A stretch of 64,000 nt of DNA from NCBI RefSeq assembly GCF_024793895.1, contig NZ_JANUSB010000002.1:372001-436000 (forward strand), in the 5' to 3' direction. Below the pieces are notes generated by a model, which saw only the letters and a list, made by a program, of their open reading frames with translations, was not told where the DNA came from and did no database searches. Made by a program: the position numbers and the translations under genes. This DNA comes from Serratia sp. AKBS12. GTDB taxonomy: Bacteria > Pseudomonadota > Gammaproteobacteria > Enterobacterales > Enterobacteriaceae. Positions 37,394 to 47,180 of this stretch are shown here, in pieces. The first letter of the stretch is position 1, and every line of letters begins with the position of its first letter.

Positions 37394-38657
37394 CTATCTT
37401 GAGTACTGTTTAGCAAAGTCAAAGGGACTTACTGACTTCTCTGCATTTGCATCCAGAAAATCAGCCCACCACTGCAGCATCAACCTACGCTCCCCAAGAT
37501 GCTCCGCCTTATGGATGTAAGCTGCCCGAACAGAGCTACGCTCCTGATGGCTCATCTGCCGCTCTACCGCATCTCTAGGCCACAGCCCCGACTCAATCAA
37601 CGAACTACACGCCATGGCCCTGAAACCATGCCCACATACTTCCGTTTTCGTGTCATAGCCCACCACTCGCAGAGCTTTGTTCACTGTGTTTTCGCTCATA
37701 GGCTTACACGGATCGTGATCGCTCACAAAGATCAGCTCTCGGTTCCCATTCATGCTTTTGATCTTTTCCAGAATAGCTAAGGCCTGACGCGATAAGGGAA
37801 CAAGATGGGGCGTCCGCATCTTTGAACCTCGCTGTGAATGTTTAACACCGTCCAGCGCTTCACGCTCACCGGGGATCGTCCACATGGCCGTTTCAAAATC
37901 CACTTCTGACCAGCAGGCAAAACGCAGCTCGCTTGAACGGATGAAAACCAACAATGTGAGTTCTATAGCCAGTCGAGTTAACGGCCTGCCGGAGTAATGA
38001 TCAATACGGTGAAGTAATTCAGGCATGCGATTAAGCTCTAGCGCAGCGCGATGCCGCCGTTTAGCCGTAGCAACCGCACCGGCAATCTCTTGCGCAGGGT
38101 TATAATCGATTAAACCACTCTGTACAGCAAACCTCATAATCGCGGTAGTCCGTCCGCTGCTGTAAACGGGCGGCGACTTCAAGACGCCCGGATGACTCCA
38201 CAGCCTTGATGGGTACAAGCAGATCCCGCGTCTCCAATTCAGCAATGTTCCGCTTACCGATAGCAGCAAAGACATTATCTTCAAGGCTTTTCAATACACG
38301 TGCGCTATGCGATGCGGACCACTTCTGATTACTGGTATGCCAGTCTCTAGCAACCACTTCAAACGTTATCGCCTCTTGCTCCTGCGCTACCTTAACGGCT
38401 TTCTTGTTCTCACTTGGATCGACACCATTAGCTAACAGCTTACGGGCCTCATCCCTACGTGCCCTGGCATCCGCCAGCGAAACTCCAGGATATTTTCCCA
38501 ACGCAAGCATCTTTTCTTTGCCGCCAAAACGATAACGCAGCCGCCAATATTTCGAACCGTTAGGGTGAACCAACAAAACCATGCCTTCACCGTCAGTCAG
38601 CGTATAAGCTTTTGCTTCAGGCTTAGCTGTACGAACCTTCTCATCACTCACAGCCAT
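37394..38657 (-). pseudogene. P4-type tyrosine recombinase (integrase), frameshifted
   Basis: The protein begins MAVSDEKVRTAKPEAKAYTL (DUF4102-type arm-binding domain, ...GVSLADARARRDEARKLLAN). The catalytic half carries Arg in LLVFIRSSELRFACWSEVDF, HGFRAMACSSL (His-x-x-Arg) and the nucleophile in RAAYIHKAEHLGERR. The frame breaks near 38140: the N-terminal frame runs on to a stop at 38100, while the C-terminal frame resumes as RTTAIMRFAVQSGLIDYNP. One extra base (in GGACGGACTACC) explains it. The gene starts 177 bases from the leuX 3' end and reads away from it, as in leuX-associated islands. It would be full length (about 420 residues) if the shift is a sequencing error. Confidence 0.85.
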
Positions 38658-38856
38658 AACGAGCATTCTTTCAGGGGCTCTGTATGAATAATTATCGAAT
38701 CGCGAGACACCCGCAATTATCCCCAGCGGTTTGCCTTAGGTAGCGTAAAAAATCGGGGAAAAACCGTACAGATACCAAACTCCAGACACAAAAAAACCAC
38801 CTTTCGGTGGCTTCTTGTTCGCGCGGTTACTAATGGTGCCGAAGGCCGGACTCGAA
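38562..38856. repeat. Integrase-leader/att repeat, copy 3 (at leuX)
   Basis: This is the youngest copy, containing the integrase start, its upstream region, the leuX terminator and the genuine leuX 3' end. It is the parent form for comparison with copies 1 and 2. Confidence 0.9.
38790..38811 (-). terminator. Terminator of leuX
   Basis: CCACC-TTTC-GGTGG, read leftward as a 5-bp GC stem followed by TTTTTTTG, lies about 25 bases past the CCA end of leuX. The same element is repeated at 31196-31209, and a degraded form is near 28190. The islands therefore carry a replacement terminator for the tRNA gene. Confidence 0.75.
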
Positions 38857-38918
38857 CCGGCACGTATCTCTACGGTTGATTTTGAATCAACTGCGTCTAC
38901 CGATTTCGCCACTTCGGC
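38834..38918 (-). tRNA. leuX: tRNA-Leu (anticodon CAA)
   Basis: An 85-nt class II tRNA. The acceptor GCCGAAG pairs with CTTCGGC before encoded ACCA; the anticodon stem-loop is TTGATTCAAAATCAA with anticodon CAA; a long variable arm and the T-arm GCCGGTTCGAGTCCGGC follow. It is almost the same as E. coli leuX, a well-known integration site for genomic islands. The CCA end faces the integrase, and the tRNA remains complete. Confidence 0.97.
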
Positions 38919-38946
38919 ACTGAAGTAGTATGCGGAAAACGGGTGT

Positions 38947-38974
38947 ATTATACCTACCAGCGATCGCCGCGCAA
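38947..38974 (-). promoter_or_regulatory. leuX promoter
   Basis: On the minus strand: -35 TTGCGC (38969-38974), 16-base spacer, -10 TATAAT (38947-38952), then a C-rich stretch before the tRNA, as in stringently controlled stable-RNA promoters. Confidence 0.7.
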
Positions 38975-39046
38975 TAGTTATCGTGGCGTCAAAGAGTTAA
39001 GTGCTGAAAAAAACGGCGGCGCATGCTCTGGCTCGCACTTCCCGGC

Positions 39047-39137
39047 CATCCCGCCCTGCCATCCCGCCCTGCCATCCCGCCCTGCCATCCCGCCCTGCCA
39101 TCCCGCCCCGCCATCCCGCCCTGCCATCCCGCCCCAC
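39047..39137 (+). repeat. Seven tandem 13-bp repeats
   Basis: CATCCCGCCCTGC is repeated seven times head to tail; units 5 and 7 differ by one or two bases. It lies between leuX and a DeoR gene, in a region (38975-39393) with no gene I can support. The copy number is likely to vary between strains. Confidence 0.95.
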
Positions 39138-39393
39138 CCTCCTGCTCGCCCGCTCACAAACCTTGTTATACGTCACATTATTTATCACAGGCGGTTGTTC
39201 ACAGCCTTTCGCGCATCAACTCAAAATAAATTCACTAATTTCAAATAATTAAAAAGACATCCATCACATTGCTTCCGTGCCGCAATTGTGACCACTATCG
39301 CTTACTTGTTAAATCAGATCGTCAAATATTTCCCGTGATAACAAAAAATAACAGCCACGACGACGGCCTGTCGTCAGTGCCTGAGGAGCGAGC

Positions 39394-40161
39394 ATGATCC
39401 CGTCCGAACGCCGCGATTTTATCTATCGCTATGTGCATGAATACCAGTTGGTGCCCATCGTAGCCCTGGCAGAGCTGATGAGCGTCTCCCATATGACGGT
39501 GCGGCGCGACGTCCGCGTGCTGGAGGAGGAAGGCAAAGTGATCAGCGTCAGCGGCGGCGTGCGGCTGAGCGACACGCTGCGCCAGGAGCTGGCCTACAAC
39601 GAAAAGGCCCAACTGCACCACCGCCACAAGCGTGCCATCGGCAAGTATGCCGCCACGCTGGTGGAGGACGGTCAGGTGGTGTATCTGGATGCCGGCACCA
39701 CCACCTATGAAATCGCCCGCAATCTGGCTGAGCGTTTCAACCTGACGGTAGTCACCAACGATTTTTCCATCATCCAGCACCTGATGAACCGCCCGCAGCT
39801 CAGCCTGTTCCACACCGGCGGGCTGGTGGATCAGCGCAATTATTCCTGCGTCGGCAACAGCGCCGCAATGCTGCTGCGCACGTTGAACATCGACGTGGCG
39901 TTCATCAGTACCAGTTCGTGGGATCTGGAGCACGGGCTGTCGACCCCGCACGAAGAAAAAGTGCTGGTGAAGCAGGCGCTGCTGGAGGTCGCCCGCCGTC
40001 GGGTGCTGGTCTCCGACAGCAGCAAATACGGCAAGTACGGCATGTTCCGCGTCTGTCCGCTGGAAGCGCTGAACGACATCATCTGCGACGCCGCGCTGGC
40101 GCCAGAGGCACAACAACAGCTCAAAGAACGCGGCCTGCGGCTGCACAACGTCCAACTCTAA
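39394..40161 (+). CDS. DeoR-family regulator (YgbI-like)
   Basis: This 255-residue regulator has an N-terminal DeoR helix-turn-helix (VPIVALAELMSVSHMTVRRD, VRVLEEEGKVISVSGGVRLS) and a sugar-phosphate sensor domain with LDAGTTTYEIARNLAERFNL and VLVSDSSKYGKYGMF. It is followed after 26 bases by a D-erythronate dehydrogenase gene and a GntP permease gene. This resembles the regulator-enzyme-permease order of four-carbon acid sugar clusters (ygbI-ygbN type). It probably represses those two genes until the acid, or a phosphorylated product, is present. Confidence 0.85.
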   Translation: MIPSERRDFIYRYVHEYQLVPIVALAELMSVSHMTVRRDVRVLEEEGKVISVSGGVRLSDTLRQELAYNEKAQLHHRHKRAIGKYAATLVEDGQVVYLDAGTTTYEIARNLAERFNLTVVTNDFSIIQHLMNRPQLSLFHTGGLVDQRNYSCVGNSAAMLLRTLNIDVAFISTSSWDLEHGLSTPHEEKVLVKQALLEVARRRVLVSDSSKYGKYGMFRVCPLEALNDIICDAALAPEAQQQLKERGLRLHNVQL

Positions 40162-40187
40162 TCACAACGCTTGGCAAGGAATAACAC

Positions 40188-41150
40188 ATGAAAATCATCA
40201 TCACCGGCGGAGCCGGATTTTTGGGTCAGCGCCTGGCCACCGCTTTGCTGCAAGGCCAGCACAGCCTGAGTTTTGACCAACTGGTACTGGCAGACATCCA
40301 ACTGCCGCGCTCGCCGCTGGACGATCCACGCGTCAGCTGCGTCGCGCTCGATCTCAGCCAGCCACAGGCAGCGGAGGCGCTGATCGACGCCGAATGCGGC
40401 GTGCTGTTCCATCTGGCGGCCATCGTCAGCAGCCACGCCGAAAGCGATTTCGATCTCGGTATGCAGGTCAACTTCGACGCTACGCGGCAGCTGCTGGAGG
40501 CCGCACGCCGCAAGGCACCGGCGATGAAATTTATCTTCACCAGTTCGCTGGCGGTGTTCGGCGGCCAACTGCCAGCGCTGATCGACGACGGCTGCGCGGT
40601 CACGCCGCAGTCCTCCTACGGCACGCAGAAGGCAATGTGCGAGCTGCTGATCAATGACTATGCGCGCAAGGGCTTTGTCGACGGTCGCGTGCTGCGCCTG
40701 CCGACCATCAGCGTGCGGCCGGGCAAGCCGAACCAGGCGGCATCATCGTTCGCCAGCGGCATTATCCGCGAGCCGCTGCACGGCGAGCCGGCGGTGTGCC
40801 CGGTATCACCGAGTCTGGCGCTGTGGCTGTCCAGCCCGGCCAGCGTGGTGCGCAACTTTATCCACGCCGCCACGCTGCCCGCCGAGGCGTTCGGCACCGC
40901 GCGCACCGTCAACCTGCCGGGCATCAGCGTGCGGGTACAAGAAATGCTGGACGCGCTGCGCGAGGTGGCCGGCGAGCAGGTCAGCAGCCTGGTGCGCTTT
41001 GAGGCCAATGAGGCGATAAACCGCATCGTCGCCAGCTGGCCGGGCAACTTCGACGTGCGCCGCGCGCTGGGCATGGGCTTCGTCGCCGACGAGAACTTCC
41101 AGCAGGCGATCCGCGCCTTTATGCGCGACGAGCAACAGGGCGGGAGCTGA
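40188..41150 (+). CDS. denD: D-erythronate dehydrogenase (DenD-type SDR)
   Basis: This 320-residue extended short-chain dehydrogenase has the NAD motif TGGAGFLGQRLATALL at the N-terminus, Ser/Thr in FIFTSSLAVFG, and the catalytic Tyr-x-x-x-Lys in SSYGTQKAMCELL (near residue 145). Its segment SVRPGKPNQAASSFASGIIR is typical of the DenD group, which oxidises D-erythronate at C2. The permease gene begins 2 bases after its stop. The pathway normally continues with an isomerase (OtnI), a kinase (DenK/OtnK) and a decarboxylating enzyme; none is adjacent, so the product must be handled by genes elsewhere or by another route. Confidence 0.8.
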   Translation: MKIIITGGAGFLGQRLATALLQGQHSLSFDQLVLADIQLPRSPLDDPRVSCVALDLSQPQAAEALIDAECGVLFHLAAIVSSHAESDFDLGMQVNFDATRQLLEAARRKAPAMKFIFTSSLAVFGGQLPALIDDGCAVTPQSSYGTQKAMCELLINDYARKGFVDGRVLRLPTISVRPGKPNQAASSFASGIIREPLHGEPAVCPVSPSLALWLSSPASVVRNFIHAATLPAEAFGTARTVNLPGISVRVQEMLDALREVAGEQVSSLVRFEANEAINRIVASWPGNFDVRRALGMGFVADENFQQAIRAFMRDEQQGGS

Positions 41151-41152
41151 TT

Positions 41153-42538
41153 ATGGAATTGTACATTCCGATTATCGGACTGGCGGTGGCGATGTTCGTG
41201 CTGGTGTTCCTGGTACTGCGCACCCGGGTGCACGCGCTGATCGCCATGCTGATCGCCGCCTCGATCGCCGGGCTGTCCGGCGGGCTGAGCGCGGTGCAAA
41301 CCATCGACGCCATCACCAAAGGCTTTGGTTCGACTCTCGGCAGCATCGGCATCGTCATCGGGCTGGGGGTAATGATGGGCCGAGTGCTGGAAGTCTCCGG
41401 CGCTGCCGAACAAATCGCCTACAGCTTTATCAAATGGCTGGGCAAAAAACGCGAGGAGTGGGCGCTGGCGATTACCGGCTATATCGTCAGTATCCCGATC
41501 TTCGTCGATTCGGCATTCGTCATTCTCTATCCGTTGGTGAAAGCGTTGGCCAAAAAGGGCCAGCGCAACCTGCTGACGCTCGGCGTGGCGCTGGCCGGCG
41601 GGCTGATCATCACCCACCACGCGGTGCCACCGACGCCGGGACCGCTGGGCGTGGCCGGCATCTTTGGCGTCGATATCGGTGCGATGATGCTGTCCGGGCT
41701 GATATTGGCCATCCCGTGCGTGATCGGCATCGTGCTCTACGCACGCTGGCTGGGCAGCAAATACCCGGAATTTGCGCTACAGCCGGACGATGAGCCGCCG
41801 CTGGATCTGCACGCCGCCCACCAGAACTATCTGGCCGAGAAGGCCGCCAAGCCGCTGCCCGGTCTGCTGCTGTCGCTGCTGCCGATCGTCACGCCGATCG
41901 TGCTGATATTCATTAACGCGCTGAATAACATGCTGGCGAAAACCGCCGGGCTAAGCGGGCTGAATAGCAGCCTATGGGGCCAGAGCTTCGCCTTTCTCGG
42001 TTCGCCGGTGATTGCATTGGCGATCAGCGTACTGCTGGCGGTGGCCACATTGATGCCAAAGGTCGACAAGCAGCAAACGCTGGAACGGCTGGAGGAAGGG
42101 TTGCAATCGGCGGGGATCATCCTGCTGGTGACCGGCGCCGGCGGTGCGCTGGGAGCGGTATTGCGCGAAAGCGGTACCGGCAATCTGCTGGCACAGCACG
42201 TCGCCAGCCTGCCGCTGTCGCCGATCCTGATCCCGTTTGTTATCGCCACGCTGGTGCGCTTGATTCAGGGCTCCGGCACCGTGGCGATGATCACCGCCGC
42301 CTCGATTTCGGCACCGATCGTCAGCCAACTGCCGGGCATCAACATGCTGGCAGCGGCGCAGGCGGCCACGCTGGGGGCGCTGTTCTTCAGCTATTTTAAC
42401 GACAGTATGTTCTGGGTGGTGAACCGTATGATGGGCATCAAGGAGGTAAAACAGCAGATCATGGTGTGGTCGGTGCCGACCACCATCGCCTGGGCGATCA
42501 GCCTGGTCGGGGTGCTGGTACTGGATTGGGTGATGTAA
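41153..42538 (+). CDS. GntP-family permease
   Basis: This 461-residue inner-membrane symporter of the gluconate permease family has many hydrophobic segments and the family-like regions IGIVIGLGVMMGRVLEVSGA, GYIVSIPIFVDSAFVILYP and THHAVPPTPGPLGVAGIFGVD. Cotranscribed with the DenD-type gene, it likely imports D-erythronate or a related sugar acid. It is the last gene of the operon and ends before a bidirectional hairpin. Confidence 0.85.
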   Translation: MELYIPIIGLAVAMFVLVFLVLRTRVHALIAMLIAASIAGLSGGLSAVQTIDAITKGFGSTLGSIGIVIGLGVMMGRVLEVSGAAEQIAYSFIKWLGKKREEWALAITGYIVSIPIFVDSAFVILYPLVKALAKKGQRNLLTLGVALAGGLIITHHAVPPTPGPLGVAGIFGVDIGAMMLSGLILAIPCVIGIVLYARWLGSKYPEFALQPDDEPPLDLHAAHQNYLAEKAAKPLPGLLLSLLPIVTPIVLIFINALNNMLAKTAGLSGLNSSLWGQSFAFLGSPVIALAISVLLAVATLMPKVDKQQTLERLEEGLQSAGIILLVTGAGGALGAVLRESGTGNLLAQHVASLPLSPILIPFVIATLVRLIQGSGTVAMITAASISAPIVSQLPGINMLAAAQAATLGALFFSYFNDSMFWVVNRMMGIKEVKQQIMVWSVPTTIAWAISLVGVLVLDWVM

Positions 42539-42564
42539 CGACGCCTGGCGCCAAAGGCAGGGAT

Positions 42565-42590
42565 CCGGCCCCTCGATGTACAGGGGCCGG
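42565..42590. terminator. Bidirectional hairpin between the permease gene and lptG
   Basis: A 9-bp perfect stem (CCGGCCCCT / AGGGGCCGG) with an 8-base loop lies between two convergent genes. It has no U run on either side. Confidence 0.6.
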
Positions 42591-42599
42591 CAAAGCGGA

Positions 42600-43670
42600 T
42601 TATCTGCGCTTGAGCAGCAGATACACGCTGATCAGCAGGAACAGCAGGCTTGGCAACAGCGCACCGAGTACCGGCGGCATGTTATACACCAGGCTCAGCG
42701 GGCCAAAGATCTGGTCCATCACGTAGAACAGAAAACCGAAGCTGATGCCGGTGACCACGCGCATCCCCATCGGCACGCTGCGCAGCGGCCCGAAGATGAA
42801 CGACAGCGCCATCAGCATCATCACCGCCACCGACAGCGGCGAAAAGATTTTGCTCCACATGTTCAGCTGGTAACGGCTGGCTTCCTGACCGCTCTGCTTG
42901 AGGTACTTCACGTAGTTATGCAGGCCGCTGATCGACAGCGAATCCGGGTCCAGCGCCACCACGCCGAGCTTGTCCGGCGTCAGGTTGGTTTTCCATACCC
43001 CGGTCAGCGTCTGGGTGCCGGTCACCTGTTTTTCGTTAGTCAGATCCGAGGTATCCACCTGCGACAGCTGCCAGGCGCCGTCTTCAAAGGTGGCGGTGGC
43101 GGCATAGCGCACCGTTTCCAGCCGACGACGATCGTTGAAGTGGTAGATATTGACGCCGGACAGTTCGTTCTCGCCCGCCACCCGTTCGATGTAGATAAAG
43201 TCGTTGCCGTCCTTCGCCCACAGGCCGTTTTTGGTCGACAGCAGAGAACCGCCGTACATTTGCTGCGCACGGTAGTTACGCGCCATCTGCTCGCCCTGCG
43301 GCGCGACCCATTCGCCGATCGCCATGGTCAGCAGCACCAGTGGAATGGCGGTTTTCATCACCGAGCCGGCGATTTGCAGGCGGGTAAAGCCGGAAGCCTG
43401 CATCACCACCAGTTCGCTGCGCGTCGCCAGCTGGCCCAGCCCGAGCAGCGCGCCCAGCAGCGCCGCCATCGGGAAGAAGATCTCCACGTCCTTCGGCACG
43501 CTGAGCAGGGTATACATGCCGGCGCCCAGAGCGGAATATTCACCCTGGCCGACTTTGCGCAGCTGATCGACAAACTTGATGATGCCGGACAGCGACACCA
43601 GCATGAACAGCGTCATGATAATGGTGTTGAAGATGGTTTTACCGATATAACGGTCTAATACGCCAAACAT
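42600..43670 (-). CDS. lptG: LPS export permease LptG
   Basis: This 356-residue inner-membrane subunit of LptB2FG drives lipopolysaccharide out of the inner membrane toward LptC/LptA. It starts MFGVLDRYIGKTIFNTIIMT and has N- and C-terminal pairs of membrane segments around a periplasmic beta-jellyroll domain. The C-terminal segment FIFGPLRSVPMGMRVVTGIS is typical. The start at 43670 overlaps the lptF stop by one base (TGATG), and the length matches E. coli LptG (360). An earlier ATG inside lptF is not used by the family. Confidence 0.95.
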   Translation of the reverse strand: MFGVLDRYIGKTIFNTIIMTLFMLVSLSGIIKFVDQLRKVGQGEYSALGAGMYTLLSVPKDVEIFFPMAALLGALLGLGQLATRSELVVMQASGFTRLQIAGSVMKTAIPLVLLTMAIGEWVAPQGEQMARNYRAQQMYGGSLLSTKNGLWAKDGNDFIYIERVAGENELSGVNIYHFNDRRRLETVRYAATATFEDGAWQLSQVDTSDLTNEKQVTGTQTLTGVWKTNLTPDKLGVVALDPDSLSISGLHNYVKYLKQSGQEASRYQLNMWSKIFSPLSVAVMMLMALSFIFGPLRSVPMGMRVVTGISFGFLFYVMDQIFGPLSLVYNMPPVLGALLPSLLFLLISVYLLLKRR

Positions 43671-44764
43671 CAGGCAGCTCCTCTCAGGCGTGCGCGCAGC
43701 TTGCGCATCGGCACGGTATCCCACAGGTTCAATGCCAGCGCGATGGCGAAGTACACCGCGTTCACCAGCCAGATCCACAGCATCGGATCCAGCTTGCCCT
43801 TACCGGCGTTAGAGCGCAGCGAGGTCTGCAGCAGGAAGAAAATCAGGTACAGCAGGATCGCCGGCAACATGCTCAGCACCCGGCCCTGACGTGGGTTGAC
43901 CACGCTCAGCGGCACCACCAGTAGCGCCATCAGCACCACCGATACCACCAGCGTCAGGCGCCAGTGGAACTCGGCGCGCGCTTCCTGATCGTCAGACTGC
44001 CACAGGGTGCGCATCGACATCTGTTCGGCCTGGGTGTTGTCTATCGCCACCGCGCGGTGGCCGACCACCGCCTTGTAATCGCTGAAGTCGGTAATGCGGA
44101 AGTCGCGCAGCAGCGCGGTACCCTCAAAGCGGGTGCCCTTGTCCAGCGTCACCACCTGCGAGCCGTCTTTCATCTGGTTGATCTGGCCTTGCTCCGCCAC
44201 TACCACCGACGGTCGCTGGTTGCCGTTCGGCCGCAGCTGCGCCAGGAACACGTTGTTGAAGGTATTGTCCTTCACGTTGCCGACGAACAGCACCGCGTTA
44301 CCGTCCTGCGACGGCTGGAACTGCCCTTCCGCCAGCCCGGCAATGCTCGGGTTGGCCTTGGCTTCGGCGATCACTTCATCCTGATGGCTGGAGGCCCACG
44401 GCCCAATCCAGAAGACGTTGGCGGCGGCAACCAGCGAGGTGAGCAGCGCCAGCACCATGGCGGCAACAATCAGCGTGCGTTTGCCCAGACCACAGGCGTG
44501 CATCACCGTGATTTCGCTTTCGGTATACAAACGCCCAAGCGTCATCAACAAGCCGAGAAACAGGCTTAATGGGAGGATTAGCTGCGCCATCTTCGGCACA
44601 CCCAATGCGAGCAGAGATAAAACCAAATTTGTCGGGACATCGCCGTCCACCGCGTCCCCTAACACCCTGACCAGGTTCTGACAAAAGAAGATCAGGAGCA
44701 GGATGAACAGGATCGCGATTTGGCTCTTGAGCGTTTCCCGTACCAGATATCTAATGATGATCAC
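43670..44764 (-). CDS. lptF: LPS export permease LptF
   Basis: This 364-residue partner of LptG is closely similar to E. coli LptF throughout, for example RYLVRETLKSQIAILFILLL, TESEITVMHACGLGKRTLIV and VVNPRQGRVLSMLPAILLYL. The start is the GTG at 44764, as in E. coli (protein MIIIRYLVRETL). The upstream ATG at 44851 would add 29 residues not found in the family. It is divergent from pepA. Confidence 0.93.
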   Translation of the reverse strand: MIIIRYLVRETLKSQIAILFILLLIFFCQNLVRVLGDAVDGDVPTNLVLSLLALGVPKMAQLILPLSLFLGLLMTLGRLYTESEITVMHACGLGKRTLIVAAMVLALLTSLVAAANVFWIGPWASSHQDEVIAEAKANPSIAGLAEGQFQPSQDGNAVLFVGNVKDNTFNNVFLAQLRPNGNQRPSVVVAEQGQINQMKDGSQVVTLDKGTRFEGTALLRDFRITDFSDYKAVVGHRAVAIDNTQAEQMSMRTLWQSDDQEARAEFHWRLTLVVSVVLMALLVVPLSVVNPRQGRVLSMLPAILLYLIFFLLQTSLRSNAGKGKLDPMLWIWLVNAVYFAIALALNLWDTVPMRKLRARLRGAA

Positions 44765-45031
44765 GCTTATTACGCCTGTGAAAACTTGTCTTTTTGCAGG
44801 AAAATCGATAGTTTCTTCGCTAATCCGCCATTTATTCTCATCATATGGCAACCTTCACAGCTAAAATAGTATTAGAACATCAAGCCGTTTGGGTGCCCTA
44901 TAGGAACAAACCTATAGTCGCCAAAACAGAACAATTTACGCCGTAAAGGTTAACATACTTTAGTTAACTCATTGGCGGGAGATCGTTACGGAGTGGGTCA
45001 TTCTAGCCGTAGCGTCCGCCTTTGTCTTTAA

Positions 45032-46558
<1,527 letters not shown>

Positions 46559-46611
46559 ATGCCCGACATCTTTCAAGCCGCGCCGTTGGCTGCAACTTGA
46601 AACCTATGGGT

Positions 46612-46617
46612 ATATAA
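46612..46617 (+). promoter_or_regulatory. -10 element of a holC-valS promoter
   Basis: TATAAT in an extended context (GGTATATAATCC) lies just after pepA. A plausible but imperfect -35 (CTGCAA) is 17 bases upstream. It would start a transcript that meets the hairpins before holC. Confidence 0.5.
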
Positions 46618-46633
46618 TCCTCTCAGCAGCGAA

Positions 46634-46653
46634 GGAGCAGAGCTATCTGCTCC
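46634..46653 (+). promoter_or_regulatory. Leader hairpin before holC
   Basis: An 8-bp perfect stem (GGAGCAGA / TCTGCTCC) with a 4-base loop lies between the promoter and the terminator in front of holC. With the terminator it could make an attenuator-like leader. Confidence 0.5.
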
Positions 46654-46661
46654 GTCCCAAA

Positions 46662-46695
46662 AGGGCGCAACCACTACGTTGTGCCCTGTTTTTTT
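46662..46695 (+). terminator. Terminator/attenuator upstream of holC
   Basis: A 10-bp stem with one G-U pair (AGGGCGCAAC / GTTGTGCCCT) is followed by GTTTTTTTAT. It is a good intrinsic terminator only 20 bases before the holC start. It ends pepA transcripts and may control entry into holC-valS. Confidence 0.8.
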
Positions 46696-46714
46696 ATCGG
46701 CAGCGGTGAATCAG

Positions 46715-47167
46715 ATGATCAAGCAGGCAACGTTTTACCTCCTCGAAACCGACCAGCCCGTCGGCGCGCTCAGCGCGCATGAAGCCGTGGCCTGCGACGT
46801 GGCCGCCGAACGTTGGCGCGCAGGAAAGCGCGTGCTGATTGCCTGCGAAACTCAGGAACAGGCGCAGCGGCTGGACGAAGCGCTGTGGCAGCGCGATCCA
46901 CATCAGTTCGTGCCGCACAACCTGGCGGGCGAAGGGCCGCATTACGGCGCGCCGGTCGAGCTATGCTGGCCGGGCAAACGCGGTAATGCGCCACGCGATC
47001 TGCTGATCGCCCTGCTGCCGCAGTTTGCAGATTTTGCTACTGCTTTCCATGAAGTGGTAGACTTCGTGCCTTACGAAGAAACCTTGAAACAGTTGGCGCG
47101 CGACCGATACAAAGCCTATCGCAGCGTCGGCTTCCACTTGACCACGGCAACGCCGCCAACTCACTGA
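46715..47167 (+). CDS. holC: DNA polymerase III chi subunit HolC
   Basis: This 150-residue clamp-loader accessory protein links DNA polymerase III to single-strand-binding protein. It begins [20 protein letters not shown], like E. coli HolC (147 residues), and has [20 protein letters not shown]. The start at 46715 is chosen by family length; the upstream ATG at 46679 lies inside the terminator. valS follows after 13 bases. Confidence 0.93.
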   Translation: MIKQATFYLLETDQPVGALSAHEAVACDVAAERWRAGKRVLIACETQEQAQRLDEALWQRDPHQFVPHNLAGEGPHYGAPVELCWPGKRGNAPRDLLIALLPQFADFATAFHEVVDFVPYEETLKQLARDRYKAYRSVGFHLTTATPPTH

Positions 47168-47180
47168 ATTACGAAATAAA

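Noticed and set aside
39047-39137. Possible CRISPR array
   Set aside because: The 13-bp units are directly adjacent without spacers, and no cas genes are near; it is a simple tandem repeat.
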